Notes: generated from the sequence alone by a model not told the origin. 64,000 nucleotides of DNA from Symsagittifera roscoffensis (GCF_963678635.1 NC_087063.1:18771814-18835813), one strand, 5' to 3'. Shown: positions 1 to 11,797, counted from the first letter of the stretch. Numbers and translations are program-made.

Positions 1-2740
1 AACATACAGACCTTGTTGGATCTGGCCACCAGAACTTCCAAATGTCTCGCAGAAGATGAGTCACGCAGGAGTCGAGTCACTTGACTCTTTGTTTCAACGA
101 TCTCCCCATCAATCTAAATGATCCAATTACAATAAATAATATGTTCACAGCAAAAAAAGTAGGTGCTATAATTTATTTGAAAACACTTCCCGGATCCTGA
201 TACATAATTTTGGTTCGCCATTGAATTTTACGAATGAAAATGGTTTAATTTTTTAGATGCAGTTGTCACTAGTGAATCCAAAGGTCAAGTGAAGCCAACA
301 CAAAACGTTTTTGACAGGTTTTCTGGAACAGACGATCTAAAATGCTTATTTTCTTTGAAAGATGTTGCTGAAATAAGCTATAAAATTTTTTAGAAAGAAC
401 AAGATGTCCCGGATCTACCCAAAAAATGAATCCAATTACTAAATCCAAGTACGAAAAAAAACTTAAATTGTTCAAAGATTATAAAACTTGATTCCACAGT
501 TCTAATAAATGAAAATTCCGCCAGTTTTTAACTCATAGAAACATCCATTGTAAATCATTGTATTACTATTTTTCATTTTTCACTGATATGAACTACTGTG
601 AACGTTTTCGGCATACGGTTTTATCGGTTTTCTGCCTCAACACCAATCAAACACTACTTGAAGAGCACCTACCTGGCACAGCTGGTCGCCTGCCTCTAAA
701 CCAGACACACTTGTCGGCGTTGAGTTCGAGTTAAGCTGAAACAAAACAACTGGTGGCTTAGTGGATGGGGGTCTTCGATAATACCAACAATTTTTGGCTT
801 TGCATTGATCTTTTCGGCTTCCAAAAAGCTTCGAGGCGCGAGCATCGATGCAGTTATTTTATCGATTCAATTATTGTGTCAATTATTTTATCGATTCAAT
901 TATTGAACAAATGATAAATGATTCGAACTCGGTATGTTTTTTTTTCAGACAAATTTTGACTTTTTAATTAATAATTTTTGACTGAATGCCCACTTTCTGA
1001 AAGACTAAAAAATTGCTTTGAGCTCGAATATGAAGTTGCGCGTGGGGAGGGGCTAGGATATCAAAAAATTTCCAACATTTTCTTATTGATTTTTATGGAG
1101 CCGTTCTGAGCAGAATACTATACCATACATTTTCCCATACTGAGTAAATTTTCTATTTCAGACCTGAAAAAATCTTGTTCAGTTCTAAAATTTAGGTCCT
1201 AAATAAGTTGCGATTGCGATTGTTAAAAAAACTCTTTTTTGAACCAATATGTTGTTTTTTTTTCTAAATTCAAACGTGATCAAAATGTAAAATCTTTTTC
1301 CTGGAAAAAATTTAAAAAGCCATCTCAATTTATATAAATGTCCGCACTTCATTCATTGATACGTTAAAAAACAAAGCTTTAACTGTATCCGAAGAAATTT
1401 TTCATTTTTGACTGATCTAAAATTATCCACTGATTAAATCGGGACTCAAAGAAAAAATGAAACTTCTTAATACAATTAAATTTTTTGTTTCAGAAAAGGC
1501 GTATCTATCTGTGTTGTTTGCTTTAATTTAAAAATCGCTTTCTTAATCCCACGCCTGTTTATTTCAAGCTCAGAGTCTTGCTGTCTCTCAATCCAACGGC
1601 AGCTAGCTGACTGAAAAAGAGACGGAACTAAATTAGTCTAACGCTGTTTGCAAGTTAAGCCTAATAAGACATAAGTCGTTTCAGTAACTGTCTAAAATTA
1701 GTTGCAAATTTAAAGTTTTCTTAGTAGGAAGAGATGGATTTTCAAATGACATTATGCTTATTTTTTACTGCTTGATTTAATGCGAAATTCATTACATGGC
1801 GCAATTGAAGCGCTCCGTTTTATTTTATACTTTTATTTTAAACTAGGTTTTATTTTATTCTCAGCTTAACTTAAGTTGCGACGTTACTCTCAGAGGCTCC
1901 TCAAACATAGGATAAACGAGGAAGTTCTAACCAGGTTTGTCCATGACAACAACAAGCTCATAGTATAATATAATGGCATAAGAAACTGGGAAATTGAATT
2001 TATGGTGGCGTATCAACGTGCCGAAAGGTCAGTTTGGCGAAAAAAAATGTGAGTCTGCCAAAAAACGAAATTCAGTTTCTCTGCCGAAAAGCATAAACTT
2101 TCATGTTTACAAAAAAAACGTTTGGAACGAACGGCAGATTCTTACTGGTTTTTTACTGTACTTTTACTAATGAAATTTGTTCATCTCAGCAAATTAGAGA
2201 CAAGACTCAATTATAGTGAGACAAAACTCATTTTTTTATTTCACTTGCAGCGCAGCAAATTTACTGCCAAAAATAGACAAGGTTCAACCAGGTCAGGCCG
2301 CAAATATTTAACCTTGTTTGTTGCCTTTTGGCAGACTGATCTTTCGCCAATTTTTTTAATATACAGATTTTTTAGATGTTCTCTCACAATGACCTGCATT
2401 TTTGGCTCGACCTCTTTTAACCACCAACAAAAGAGTTCTTATTGTTCCATCCAACTGAAAAATGTTGAAGATTTTTGTCATCGGTTGTGCTTTTTTCTCT
2501 TTTTTTTGTTTTTGTTTTCCACGCAAAATCAGGTACCACAATTAATCGTCGGATTGGGTAGAGTGATACCTCTTCTTAAAATTGTTTCACTCGTGACTCA
2601 AACAACCTTTAAAAAAAAACAATTTTTTTTGCGGCTAGAGAAAAACTGGTTTGGAGTTTTTGCTTTTCGTCTAATTTCGAGCGAGTAAAGCGATCAAGCA
2701 TACTTATTTTTGGTTAACTTGAGCTGCTTACGAATGCTTA

Positions 2741-3283
2741 TTGTTCCGACTTTCGATACGAAAGTAACGGAATATTTGTGCTCGGGGTGGGTTTTTTTTT
2801 CTTCAGACAAATTTCGACTTTTTAACTAGCAATTTTTGACGGAAATTTTTAATATCATTCAAAAAATATTGTTGTCCTGAGCTTAAATTTGAAAAGATAT
2901 TTCACCTGTGATCATTTTTCGTAAAGTTATGAGGGTTTAAAGATTGCAATTTTGGCCATTTTGACCAATTTGGGACAATTAACGCGCAATATAATTCGCG
3001 CTATTAACGCGTAAGCGGAGATTTAATCCGTCCTATAAATCGTTCCAAATTAGTTGAACGAAGCTTATTTGCCATAATTGATTTGTTACAAGGAACGAAA
3101 ATTATCTTTTTGTACTTTATGTGGCGTTTGGGGAGATGAGTTTCATAAAAAATTTCAAATTTTAGAAAAAATTTTCATTATATTTTATTTCATTTAACTT
3201 TTTTAATGTATTACTGCTGCTCAATAAACCTTAAAAGGCAGTCGGAACATTCAGGGCTTCGCCCTGATACAAGCAGTTTTGTT
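2741..3283 (-). mobile_element. Family A hairpin element, copy 1
   Basis: In this annotation + means the element reads from CAAGACTGCTCG to GTCGGAACAA; this copy is reversed. It begins with TTGTTCCGACTTTCGATACG and ends with the CAGGGCTTCGCCCTG hairpin followed by AGCAGTTTTGTT. The 7-mer ATGCTTA lies immediately outside both ends and may be a target-site duplication. The central CGCG-rich palindromic block is present. No open frame is conserved between copies, so the element is non-autonomous. Confidence 0.85.
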
Positions 3284-3505
3284 TATGCTTAATTTTAGTT
3301 TTACTCGAGTATAATTAGTTTTTGGAGTTTGAAAGATGCTTTTCATGATTGTTTTTCATGATTGTTTTTCTAGTCATTTTTCTTTAAAAACTGATGTCCA
3401 GTTTGACTCTTTTACTATGACTGTCGACTATGTCTAAGTTGTAGTTTTTGTCTGTTCCTTTTATCACACCACGCAGAAAAACCAACACTAATTTGAAAGA
3501 AAAAA

Positions 3506-4027
3506 CGAGTATCAGGGCGAAGCCTTGAATGTTCCGACTGCCTTTTAAGGTTTATGGAGCAGTAATAACATTAAAAAATTCAATGAAATAAAACAAAACA
3601 AATTTTTTTTTTCTAAAGTGTGAAACTTTTTATGAAAATCATCACCCCAAACGCCATACAAAGTACAAAAGGATAGATTTCGTTCCTTGTAACAAACCAA
3701 TTATGGCAAATAAGCTTCTTATACCAATTTGGAAAGATTTCTAAGACGGATTAACTCTCCGCTTACGCGTTAATAGCGCGAAATATATCGCGCGTTAATT
3801 GCCTCAAATTGGCCAAAATGCCAATGTTTAAACCCCCGTAACTTTACGAAAAAAAATCACAGGTGAAATATTTTTTCAAATTTGAGCTCAGGACAACAAT
3901 ACCTTTCGAATAATATTTAAAAATTCCGGCAAAATTGGCTAGTTAAAAAGTCAAAATTTGTCTGAAGAAAAAAAAACCCACCCCGAGCACAAATATTCCG
4001 TTTATTTCCTATCGAAAGTCGGAACAA
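3506..4027 (+). mobile_element. Family A hairpin element, copy 2
   Basis: This copy is in the opposite orientation to copy 1, 220 bp away, so the two form a long inverted repeat. The left end is short: CGAGTATCAGG replaces the CGAGACTGCTCGTATCAGG seen at 9527 in the duplicate. AAAAACGAG (left) and AAAAATGAG (right) flank the element and look like a 9-bp target duplication with one mismatch. Confidence 0.85.
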
Positions 4028-4363
4028 AAATGAGTTCGTTTTTGCCTGCTATTTTGCAATTAGAACCAAGTTTTGCAGAAAAAATTAAATGAGATGGAAT
4101 AAAAAATCATATTAAAGCCTTCCAACTCAATTGAAAAATATTCAAAAAATCCCTCGGTTTTCTCGGCACAAACACCTTTGTTTAAAATTTTTGTGTTTTC
4201 CAGACAAATTCAATAAATAAGAGTCTGTCGTCATTTAAACAATAAGTTTTCATTTTTTGTCCAGTTTGCTTATTTAATTATGGCTATTGAAGAAAATGAC
4301 ACTAATTTGAAAAAAAGTTTGCGTTTTTTAAGGCTATGGTCACAACTTTTTGTGCTATTCGCA

Positions 4364-5771
4364 TGAGTTGGTTTATTTCGGCTAAGTTTAGATAGAGAGT
4401 TTCTTCGGCTGTTTGTCTGTTTCTGCTGTTAACTTTCATTGGAGATTGCGATGACGTCACTGTGTTGTCTGAGGAGAGCCGCTCATCTAAGGGTGGTTCT
4501 TCTATTGTCACTCTCTAAATTAGGAAAAAATTTAACACAACAAGTAGCTCGTTAGTTCTCAATTTAACTAGCTTTGCTCAAGAAGTTTCAACAAGAAGAC
4601 TGCTCGCATCAGGTAGACGGCTTGAATGTGATATCGCTATTATTTCATTGCTCAGAGAAAGTATTCTGGGTTCGAATATTCTCTGGAAATTGTCTTATTC
4701 TCAATCAGAAACTAACCCAAGTTGGTGTCGCAGAGCAGATCAGTGCGAATTCTTCTTAATACAGCCGTTTTCATTTAATATATTTATACTATCGGATTAG
4801 GGCAGGGGTGTCATACGCCTCCTCCTCGAGGATTTGACGCCTTCACCACCCAAAGGGCCCCCCTTTGGTTTTACTTCACGACATCCATTTTTAGCTGACT
4901 AACCGGTAAATTTTCAAAAGCGCCCCTGGCGCCAATACATACTATTTTTTGAGGGAGGGGGGAGCGAGCGCCTCAAAATGCCTTTTTTGAGCGCCTAAAA
5001 ACGTTAAACGCTTTTTTCGACATGTTTTTAAACAAACGTTTGCTGCACAGATCGTTTCGTCAAAATGGGGATTTGGGAGAGCTCTTAGTCGACCTGAAAA
5101 AGAGGTCAACATTTTTTTCAAAAACCCCTTAGATTTTTGAAAATTTCCTTACTCGAGAAACTCCTAGTTTCGCCCCTGGATCCTATATTATACAAAAAAA
5201 AACATGAAAAGCTCAAAACGGCTCTCTAGGAAATATTTTAACTTCGTGTGGCTTCATTTTTTTGGACGTGAAAAGAAATACTTTTTAAACAAACTGCATG
5301 AACCAAAACTCTTTTCTTCTTAACTATCTTCAGCTCTTTCAATTGAGATCTGGTCTCTTTTTCGTTGAAGGGTAGACAGTTTTGAGACATGATTGCCAAT
5401 TAGGACCTAATTTCAGTCTCTCTCTGTCCTAGAATTGTCTCCTTTCCAGCCCATTGCCTTAAGACACTGAAGGGAGCTACTCTCTTAGCAGAAGAACCAA
5501 ATCGCAGAACAATTCCAGCCAATCAGAAGCCTTTAAATTTTCCGACGCTCAGATTGGAATGTCACATTTACTCTCAGAATTTTGAATAATGAATTATGAT
5601 TAGTTATTATTGATTTAAAATTGATAGAGCATCTTGTAGTGTCATAATTCTTCTGTGAAAAAATCCACACTCAGTGGTAAGAAGTTGCTAATACACTGCT
5701 GTTAAATATGTCTGAAAGCAAGTTTTTGCAGAAACTTCAGTGGTCTTTCACCGGCTAGAAGGTAACACCAA
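4364..5771. other. Spacer between the two segmental-duplication copies
   Basis: This 1.4-kb interval is unique apart from a hAT-like MITE (4803-5178). I see no exon with matching splice sites. Short open frames at 4302-4511 and 4574-4759 have no recognisable domain and are treated as chance. Confidence 0.5.
4803..5178 (+). mobile_element. hAT-like MITE (CAGGGGCGGAT family), copy 1
   Basis: The segment starts CAGGGGTG and ends CGCCCCTG. Inside are the landmarks shared with the copies at 16201 and 29714: CCCAAAGGGCCCCCC, a GGGGGAGCGAGCGCC block, GGGAGAGCTC and CTCGAGAAA. Terminal CAGGGGCGG repeats are typical of non-autonomous hAT elements. The flanking 8-mers do not match well here, so the insertion is old or the boundaries have eroded. 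Confidence 0.65.
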
Positions 5772-7240
5772 ACATACAGACCTTGTTGGGTCTGGCCAGC
5801 AGAATTTCCAAATGTCTAGCAGAAGTTGAGTCACGCAGGAGTCGAGTCACTTGACTCTTTGTTTCAACTATCTCCCCATCAATCTAAATGATCCAATTAC
5901 AATAAATAATATGTTCACAGCAAAAAAAAATCTGTTCTACAATTATTTTGATTAAATTTTTCGAATGATGCGAAATTAATTTGGTTCACACTGAAATTTA
6001 GAACAAATGGTTTTAATTTCTTAGATGCAGCTGTCGCTAGAATTTAAAGTCAACTGAAGCCAACACGAAACGACTTCAAGGTATTTTTGACTGGCTTTCT
6101 GGATCTAAAATGCATAACCTCTTCGAAAATTTTTGTTGAAATATGTCATAAAAACTGTCATCTATGAGTTAAAAAATGCCGTTCTGACAATTTTTAACTC
6201 GAACATCCATTGTAAATCATTGTATTACTATTTTTCATTTTTCACTGACATGAACTTCTGGGAACGTTTTCGGCATACTGTTTTATCGGTTCTCTGTCCT
6301 AACACCAATCGAACACTATTTGTAGAGCACCCACCTGGCACAGCTGGTCGCCTGTCTCTAAACCAGACACACTTGTCGGCGTTGAGTTCGAGTTAAGCTG
6401 AAACAAAACAACTGGTGGCTTAGTGGATGGGGGTCTTCGATAATACCAACAATTTTTGGCTTTGCATTGATCTTTTCGGCTTACAAAAAGCTTCGAGGCG
6501 CGAGCATCGATGCTCTTATTTTATCGATTCAATTATTGTGTCAATTATTTTATCGATTCAATTATTGAACAAATGATAAATGATTCGAACTCGGTATGTT
6601 TTTTTTTCAGACAAATTTTGACTTTTTAATTAATAATTTTTGACTGAATGCCCACTTTCTGAAAAACTAAAAAATTGCTTTGAGCTCGAATATGAAGTTG
6701 CGCGTGGGGAGGGGCTATGATATCAAAAAATTTCCAACATTTTCTTATTGATTTTTATGGAATTCTTAGCAGAATACTATACCATACATTTTCCCATACT
6801 GAGTAAATTTTCTATTTCAGACCTGAAAAAATCTTGTTCAGTTCTAAAATTTAAGTGTAAAATAAGTTGCGATTGCGATTGTTACAAAAACTCTTTTTGA
6901 ACCAATATGTTGTTTTTTTTTCTAAATTCAAACGTGATCAAAATGTAAAATCTTTTTCCTGGAAAAAATTTAAAAAGCCATCTCAATTTATATAAATGTC
7001 CGCACTTCATTCATTGATACGTTAAAAAACAAAGCTTTAACTGTATCCGAAGAAATTTTTCATTTTTGACTGATCTAAAATTATCCACTGATTAAATCGG
7101 GACTCAAAGAAAAAATGAAACTTATTAATACAATTAAAGTTTTTGTTTCAGAAAAGGCGTATCTATCTGTGTTGTTTACTTTAATTTTAAAAAAACGCTT
7201 CCTTAATCCCACTCCTGTTTATTTCAAGCTCATTGTCTTG

Positions 7241-7774
7241 TTGTTCCGACTTTCCATACGAAAGTAACGGAATATTTGTGCTCGGGGTGGGTTTTTTTTT
7301 CTTCAGACAAATTTCGACTTTTTAACTAGCCATTTCTGACGGAATTTTTTTATATCATTCGAAAGGTATTGTTGTCTTGAGCTCGAATTTGAAAAAATAG
7401 TTCACCTGTGATTATTTTTCGTAAAGTTATGAGGGTTTAAAGATTGCCATTTTGGTCAATTTGGGACAATTAACGCGCAATATATTTCGCGCTATTAACG
7501 CGTGAGCGGAGAGTTAATCCGTCTTAGAAATCGTTCCAAATTGGTTTAACGAAGCTTATTTGCCATAATTGATTTGTTACAATACTTGTTTTGTACTTTT
7601 TATGGCGTGTATGGGGATGATTTTTATGAAATAAATTCAAATTTTTGAAAAAAAAATTTCATTTTGTTTAATTACTTTTAATTTTTTAACGATATTACTG
7701 CTCCATAAACTTTAATGGGCAGTGGGAACATTCAGGGCTGTTTACAACAAATCCTGATACGAGCAGTTTTGTTG
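7241..7774 (-). mobile_element. Family A hairpin element, copy 3 (present only in duplication copy B)
   Basis: The duplicate at 1570-1600 gives the empty site (TCTTGCTGTCTCTCAATCC). Here the flanks are TCTTGTTG and TTGTTGTCTTTCAATCC, so TTGTTG is duplicated around the element. The terminal hairpin is interrupted: about 13 extra bases (GTTTACAACAAAT) sit between CAGGGCT and CCTGATACGAGCAG. The insertion happened after the segmental duplication, or was lost cleanly from copy A. Confidence 0.85.
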
Positions 7775-8933
7775 TCTTTCAATCCAACGGCAGCTAGCTG
7801 ACTGAAAAAGAGACGGAACTAAATTAGTCTAACGCTGTTTGCAAGTTAAGCCTAATAAGAGATAAGTCGTTTCAGTAACTGTCTAAAATTAGTTGCAAAT
7901 TTAAAGTTTTCTTAGTAGGAAGAGATGGATTTTCAAATGACATTATGCTTATTTTTTACTGCTTGATTTAATGCGAAATTCATTACATGGCGCAATTGAA
8001 GCGCTCCGTTTTATTTTATACTTTTATTTTAAACTAGATTTTATTTTATTCTCAGCTTAACTTAAGTTGCGACGTTACTCTCAGAGGCTCCTCAAACATA
8101 GGATAAACGAGGAAGTTCTAACCAGGTTTGTCCATGACAACAACAAGCTCATAGTATAATATAATGGCATAAGAAACTGGGAAATTGAATTTATGGTGGC
8201 GTATCAACGTGCCGAAAGGTCAGTTTGGCGAAAAAAAAATGTGAGTCTGCCAAAAAACGAAATTCAGTTTCTCTGCCGAAAAGCATAAACTTTCATGTTT
8301 ACAAAAAAAACGTTTGGAACGAACGGCAGATTCTTACTGGTTTTTTACTGTACTTTTACTAATGAAATTTGTTCATCTCAGCAAATTAGAGACAAGACTC
8401 AATTATAGTGAGACAAAACTCGTTTTTTTATTTCACTTGCAGCGCAGCAAATTTACTGCCAAAAATAGACAAGGTTCAACCAGGTCAGGCCGCAAATATT
8501 TAACCTTGTTTGTTGCCTTTTGGCAGACTGATCTTTCGCCAATTTTTTTAATATACAGATTTTTTAGATGTTCTCTCACAATGACCTGCATTTTTGGCTC
8601 GACCTCTTTTAACCACCAACAAAAGAGTTCTTATTGATCCATCCAACTGAAAAATGTTGAAGATTTTTGTCATCGGTTGTGCTTTTTTCTCTTTTTTTTG
8701 TTTTTGTTTTCCACGCAAAATCAGGTACCACAATTAATCGTCGGATTGGGTAGAGTGATACCTCTTCTTAAAATTGTTTCACTCGTGACTCAAACAACCT
8801 TTAAAAAAAAAAACAATTTTTTTTGCAGCTAGAGAAAAACTGGTTTGGAGTTTTTGCTTTTCGTCTAATTTCGAGCGAGTAAAGCGATCAAGCATACTTA
8901 TTTTTGGTTAACTTGAGCTGCTTACGAATGCTT

Positions 8934-9422
8934 ATTGTTCCGACTTTCGATACGAAAGTAACGGAATATTTGTGCTCGGGGTGGGTTTTTTTTTCTTCAG
9001 ACAAATTTCGACTTTTTAACTAGCAATTTTTGACGGAAATTTTTAATATCATTCAAAAGATATTGTTGTCCTGAGCTTAAATTTGAAAAGATATTTCACC
9101 TGTGATCATTTTTCGTAAAATTATGAGGGTTTAAAGATTGCAATTTTGGCCATTTTGACCAATTTGGGACAATTAACGCGCAATATAATTCGCGCTATTA
9201 ACGCGTAAGCGGAGATTTAATCCGTCCTATAAATCGTTCCAAATTAGTTGAACGAAGCTTGTTTGCCATAATTGATTTGTTACAAGGAACAAAATCTATC
9301 TTTTTGTACTTTATGTGGCGTTTGGGGGGATGATTTTCATAAAAAATTTCAAATTTTAGAAAAAAATTTCATTTTATTTTATTTCATTTAACTTTTTTAA
9401 TGTATTACTGCTGCTCAATAAA
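8934..9422 (-). mobile_element. Family A hairpin element, copy 4 (truncated)
   Basis: This is the counterpart of copy 1 in the duplicated block. It starts TTGTTCCGACTTTCGATACG and is nearly identical to copy 1. It stops after TACTGCTGCTCAATAAA, where a deletion removes the CAGGGC hairpin end and the following spacer. Confidence 0.85.
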
Positions 9423-9529
9423 GTTTGACTCTTTTACTATGACTGTCCACTATGTCTAAGTTGTAGTTTTTGTCTGTTCCTTTTATCACACCACGCAGAA
9501 AAACCAACACTAATTTGAAAGAAAAAACG

Positions 9530-10054
9530 AGACTGCTCGTATCAGGGCGAAGCCTTGAATGTTCCGACTGCCTTTTAAGGTTTATGGAGCAGTAATAACA
9601 TTAAAAAATTCAATGAAATAAAACAAAACAATTTTTTTTTCTAAAGTGTGAAACTTTTTATGAAAATCATCACCCCAAACGCCATACAAAGTACAAAAGG
9701 ATAGATTTCGTTCCTTGTAACAAACCAATTATGGCAAATAAGCTTCTTTTACCAATTTGGAAAGATTTCTAAGACGGATTAACTCTCCGCTTACGCGTTA
9801 ATAGCGCGAAATATATCGCGCGTTAATTGCCTCAAATTGGCCAAAATGCCAATGTTTAAACCCCCGTAACTTTACGAAAAAAAATCACAGGTGAAATATT
9901 TTTTCAAATTTGAGCTCAGGACAACAATACCTTTCGAATAATATTTAAAAATTCCGGCAAAATTGGCTAGTTAAAAAGTCAAAATTTGTCTGAAGAAAAA
10001 AAAACCCACCCCGAGCACAAATATTCCGTTTATTTCCTATCGAAAGTCGGAACA
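9530..10054 (+). mobile_element. Family A hairpin element, copy 5
   Basis: This is the counterpart of copy 2. The complete left end GACTGCTCGTATCAGGGCG is kept. The right end is CTATCGAAAGTCGGAAC followed by AAAAATGAG, again matching the AAAAAACGAG on the left with one mismatch. Confidence 0.85.
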
Positions 10055-10391
10055 AAAATGAGTTCGTTTTTGCCTGCTATTTTGCAATTAGAACCAAGTT
10101 TTGCAGAAAAAATTAAATGAGATGGAATAAAAAATCATATTAAAGCCTTCCAACTCAATTAAAAACTATTCAAAAAATCCCTCAGTTTTCTCGGCACAAA
10201 CACCTTTGTTTAAAATTTTTGTGTTTTCCAGACAAATTCATTAAATAAGAGTCTGTCGTCATTTAAACAATAAGTTTTCATTTTTTGTCCAGTTTGCTTA
10301 TTTTATTATGACTATTGAAGAAAATGACACTAATTTGAAAAAAAGTTTGCGTTTTTTAAGGCTATGGTCACAACTTTTTGTGCTATTCGCA

Positions 10392-10910
10392 GAAGAAACG
10401 GCTCTCCTGGTTATTTTTTGCATATGCTAAGATGATTATAAAACACATTTGTGGATCATGTTTGTGGAAACCTACGGAAAAAAGCACAAAAAAGATATGA
10501 GAAAGTGGATCAATTTTCTAAGTTCTCTCAAAACTTATAAACATTTTGTACTAAAATGTTCTCCGCCGCATACAAAAAAAACCTTATAAATGGGGAGGAT
10601 TCCTTATGAGCTTTTTTTAAAGATCTTAACCAGTAAAAAAAATTGCTGTTGTTGCGCTCCACCTCAAATTTGAAACTTTTGGAGAATGAAAGCAACAAAT
10701 TCTTGAGAAAGCGAGCTGCAGAATAAATTTTTCGGGCCAGCTCTATATTCTTCATAATCGATTGAAATTTTCTAGGCTCTATGAAATAGAAAACTATATA
10801 CTCCAACCAAATTGTTAGGATATACCTTAATTGAGGAGGCTTATGTTGTTAAATTGATTTGGGAAACTAGCTTGAAAGATCTAAAAGTAAAAGATAATTT
10901 TGGCGCTTAC
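10392..10910. other. Intron or downstream region of the PDZ gene; no further exon seen
   Basis: This is AT-rich sequence downstream (minus sense) of the exon at 11012-10911. A 92-codon minus frame at 10528-10806 is Lys/Phe/Ile-rich, has no recognisable domain and is not supported by splice signals. Confidence 0.4.
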
Positions 10911-11012
10911 TTTTTCTGTGTCCACAAAAACTCCTCGTGAAGTGTCCCCCCTCACTGTCAAAACCCCTCTGTCCATTGCCTCGCACACAGTCAATCTGTT
11001 CACAACCAATTT
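10911..11012 (-). CDS. Internal exon of the PDZ-domain gene (34 codons)
   Basis: On the minus strand a TTTCAG acceptor precedes AAATTGGTTGTGAAC and a GTAAGC donor follows GACACAGAAAAA. The 102-nt exon is open in phase 0 at both ends, matching the phase-0 donor of the exon at 11593. It reads KLVVNRLTVCEAMDRG, then VLTVRGDTSRGVFVDTEK. The LTVxEAMxRG pattern is loosely reminiscent of plectin/plakin-type repeats, but one short motif does not establish that. The GC content is clearly above the surrounding sequence. Function is unknown; membership of the same transcript as 11593-11797 and 16817-17550 is inferred from matching phases and order. Later exons are not seen in 1-10910, so the gene may continue outside the window. 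Confidence 0.6.
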
Positions 11013-11592
11013 CTGAAATCATCATATAGTTATTTCAAAACTACTAAAAGTACATTGGTCAATTTGTAGTCAGAATTAAGGAATTTGTTCGGTACGGGTA
11101 GTTTTGCTTAACGATGGACTACGCTTTTGTCAATGGATTCTGCATTTTGTTAATGAGCTCCACCTTTTGTATCTAGGTTTTGCAGTTTCTTTGAACCTGA
11201 ACAAATTTGTGCCGCTCAGCTGCGGAATCTAAAACGCCTTTGTCGGTGGAATTCAAAACTAGCATGGCTGAACATTTGTCTCCAAATTTCGCATGGTCTG
11301 TGGATTTTAGACAATTATCCGCTAGCTAAAATCCAATTTCAACGCCTAGTGTTTAATCATTTCTTTTAATCCGTCAGATTTTGGACTTCAAAGAATTTGC
11401 AAAAATCGTCACAACATAGGTGGTTTCCAAGTCAATACAGATGAAATGCAAATCACTAGTAAGGAACCAAGCTTAGCATTGTAATATGAACAAAAATGGA
11501 TGTCAGAATGTCAAACTTCAGAAGGAAGTACCCCCTATAAACATCATTAGTAAAAATCACGTGGTATGTTCTTGACCCTGAGAAGCACTGAC
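11013..11592 (-). other. Intron of the PDZ gene
   Basis: This is a 580-bp interval bounded by a GTCAGT donor (11592) and a TTTCAG acceptor (11013) on the minus strand. It has no recognisable repeat element or other exon. Confidence 0.5.
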
Positions 11593-11797
11593 CTTGAACT
11601 TGAGGCCTTTTCGAGTAGTGGCTGTGCATCGTCTGTTGCCACTGATATAGAGATCTCTATTGGTTTTCTCCGTTGCAGATGTGCTGTGATGATCTCCTCG
11701 AATGGTTGGGGAGGGTGGGTTAGGGGGACAGTTGTCAGCATCCGACGAAAGAGACAGTGAGACGCTTGGATCGGAATCAAGCTGCTCGTAGCTGCAT
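11593..11797 (-). CDS. Internal exon of the PDZ-domain gene, Ser/Pro-rich linker
   Basis: An ATTTTTAG acceptor precedes ATGCAGCTACGAGCAG and an AAG|GTCAGT donor follows CTCAAGTTC. The 205-nt exon has one nucleotide completing the previous codon and then 68 codons: CSYEQLDSDPSVSLSLSSDA, then a Pro-rich stretch (NCPPNPPSPT), ending in KGLKFK. The incoming phase fits the donor at 16817 (AG plus A gives Arg). The outgoing phase 0 fits the exon at 11012. The segment is predicted disordered from its composition and carries no domain I recognise. The overlapping frames at 11547-11865 (minus) and 11566-11760 (plus) are shadows of this exon. Confidence rests on splice signals, phase agreement and coding-like composition. 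Confidence 0.6.

Larger units (their letters stand above)
2030..4346 (+). repeat. Composite GTTCCGACC-family repeat, interrupted by two family A elements
   Basis: The segments 2512-2740, 3284-3505 and 4260-4346 align by eye with the 3' half of the repeat at 24710-25952. Shared blocks are CCACGCAAAATCAGGTAC, the stretch around TATCACACCACGCAG, and the terminal AAGGCTATGGTC. The host repeat was split by the family A elements at 2741-3283 and 3506-4027. The left boundary near 2030 is uncertain. The same composite lies at about 8222-10373 in the other duplication copy. Confidence 0.55.
1..4363. repeat. Segmental duplication, copy A (direct repeat of 5772-10391)
   Basis: This block is repeated in the same orientation at 5772-10391. 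Both begin at AACATACAGACCTTGTTGG and both end at TGTGCTATTCGCA, after which they diverge. The window starts inside or at the edge of the copy, so the true left end may lie upstream. Copy A contains two family A elements in inverted orientation and remnants of the GTTCCGACC repeat family. It lacks the family A insertion present at 7241-7774 in copy B. Divergence is uneven: positions about 120-690 differ clearly from their partner, while 700-4360 are almost identical apart from indels. I see no gene in it. The longest open frame (2122-2688) starts with TTG and is rich in Phe and Leu from T-runs. Confidence 0.9.
5772..10391. repeat. Segmental duplication, copy B
   Basis: This is the second copy of the block at 1-4363. 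Relative to copy A it gains a family A element at 7241-7774. It loses about 180 bp around 9422, where the end of one family A element and part of the spacer are deleted. It keeps the sequence ACTGCTCG at the start of the element at 9530, which copy A has lost at 3506-3510. A single T-to-A change near 8636 creates a stop codon in the frame that stays open for 188 codons in copy A, which argues against that frame being a gene. Confidence 0.9.

Noticed and set aside
2122-2688. 188-codon open frame, with a 107-codon counterpart at 8314
   Set aside because: It starts with TTG, is dominated by Phe/Leu from T-runs, lies in repeat DNA and has a premature stop in the duplicate; no domain is visible.
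2741-3283. Helitron interpretation of family A
   Set aside because: A hairpin lies near one end, but the TC start, the CTRR end and A/T insertion are not seen, and the other end also has a hairpin.
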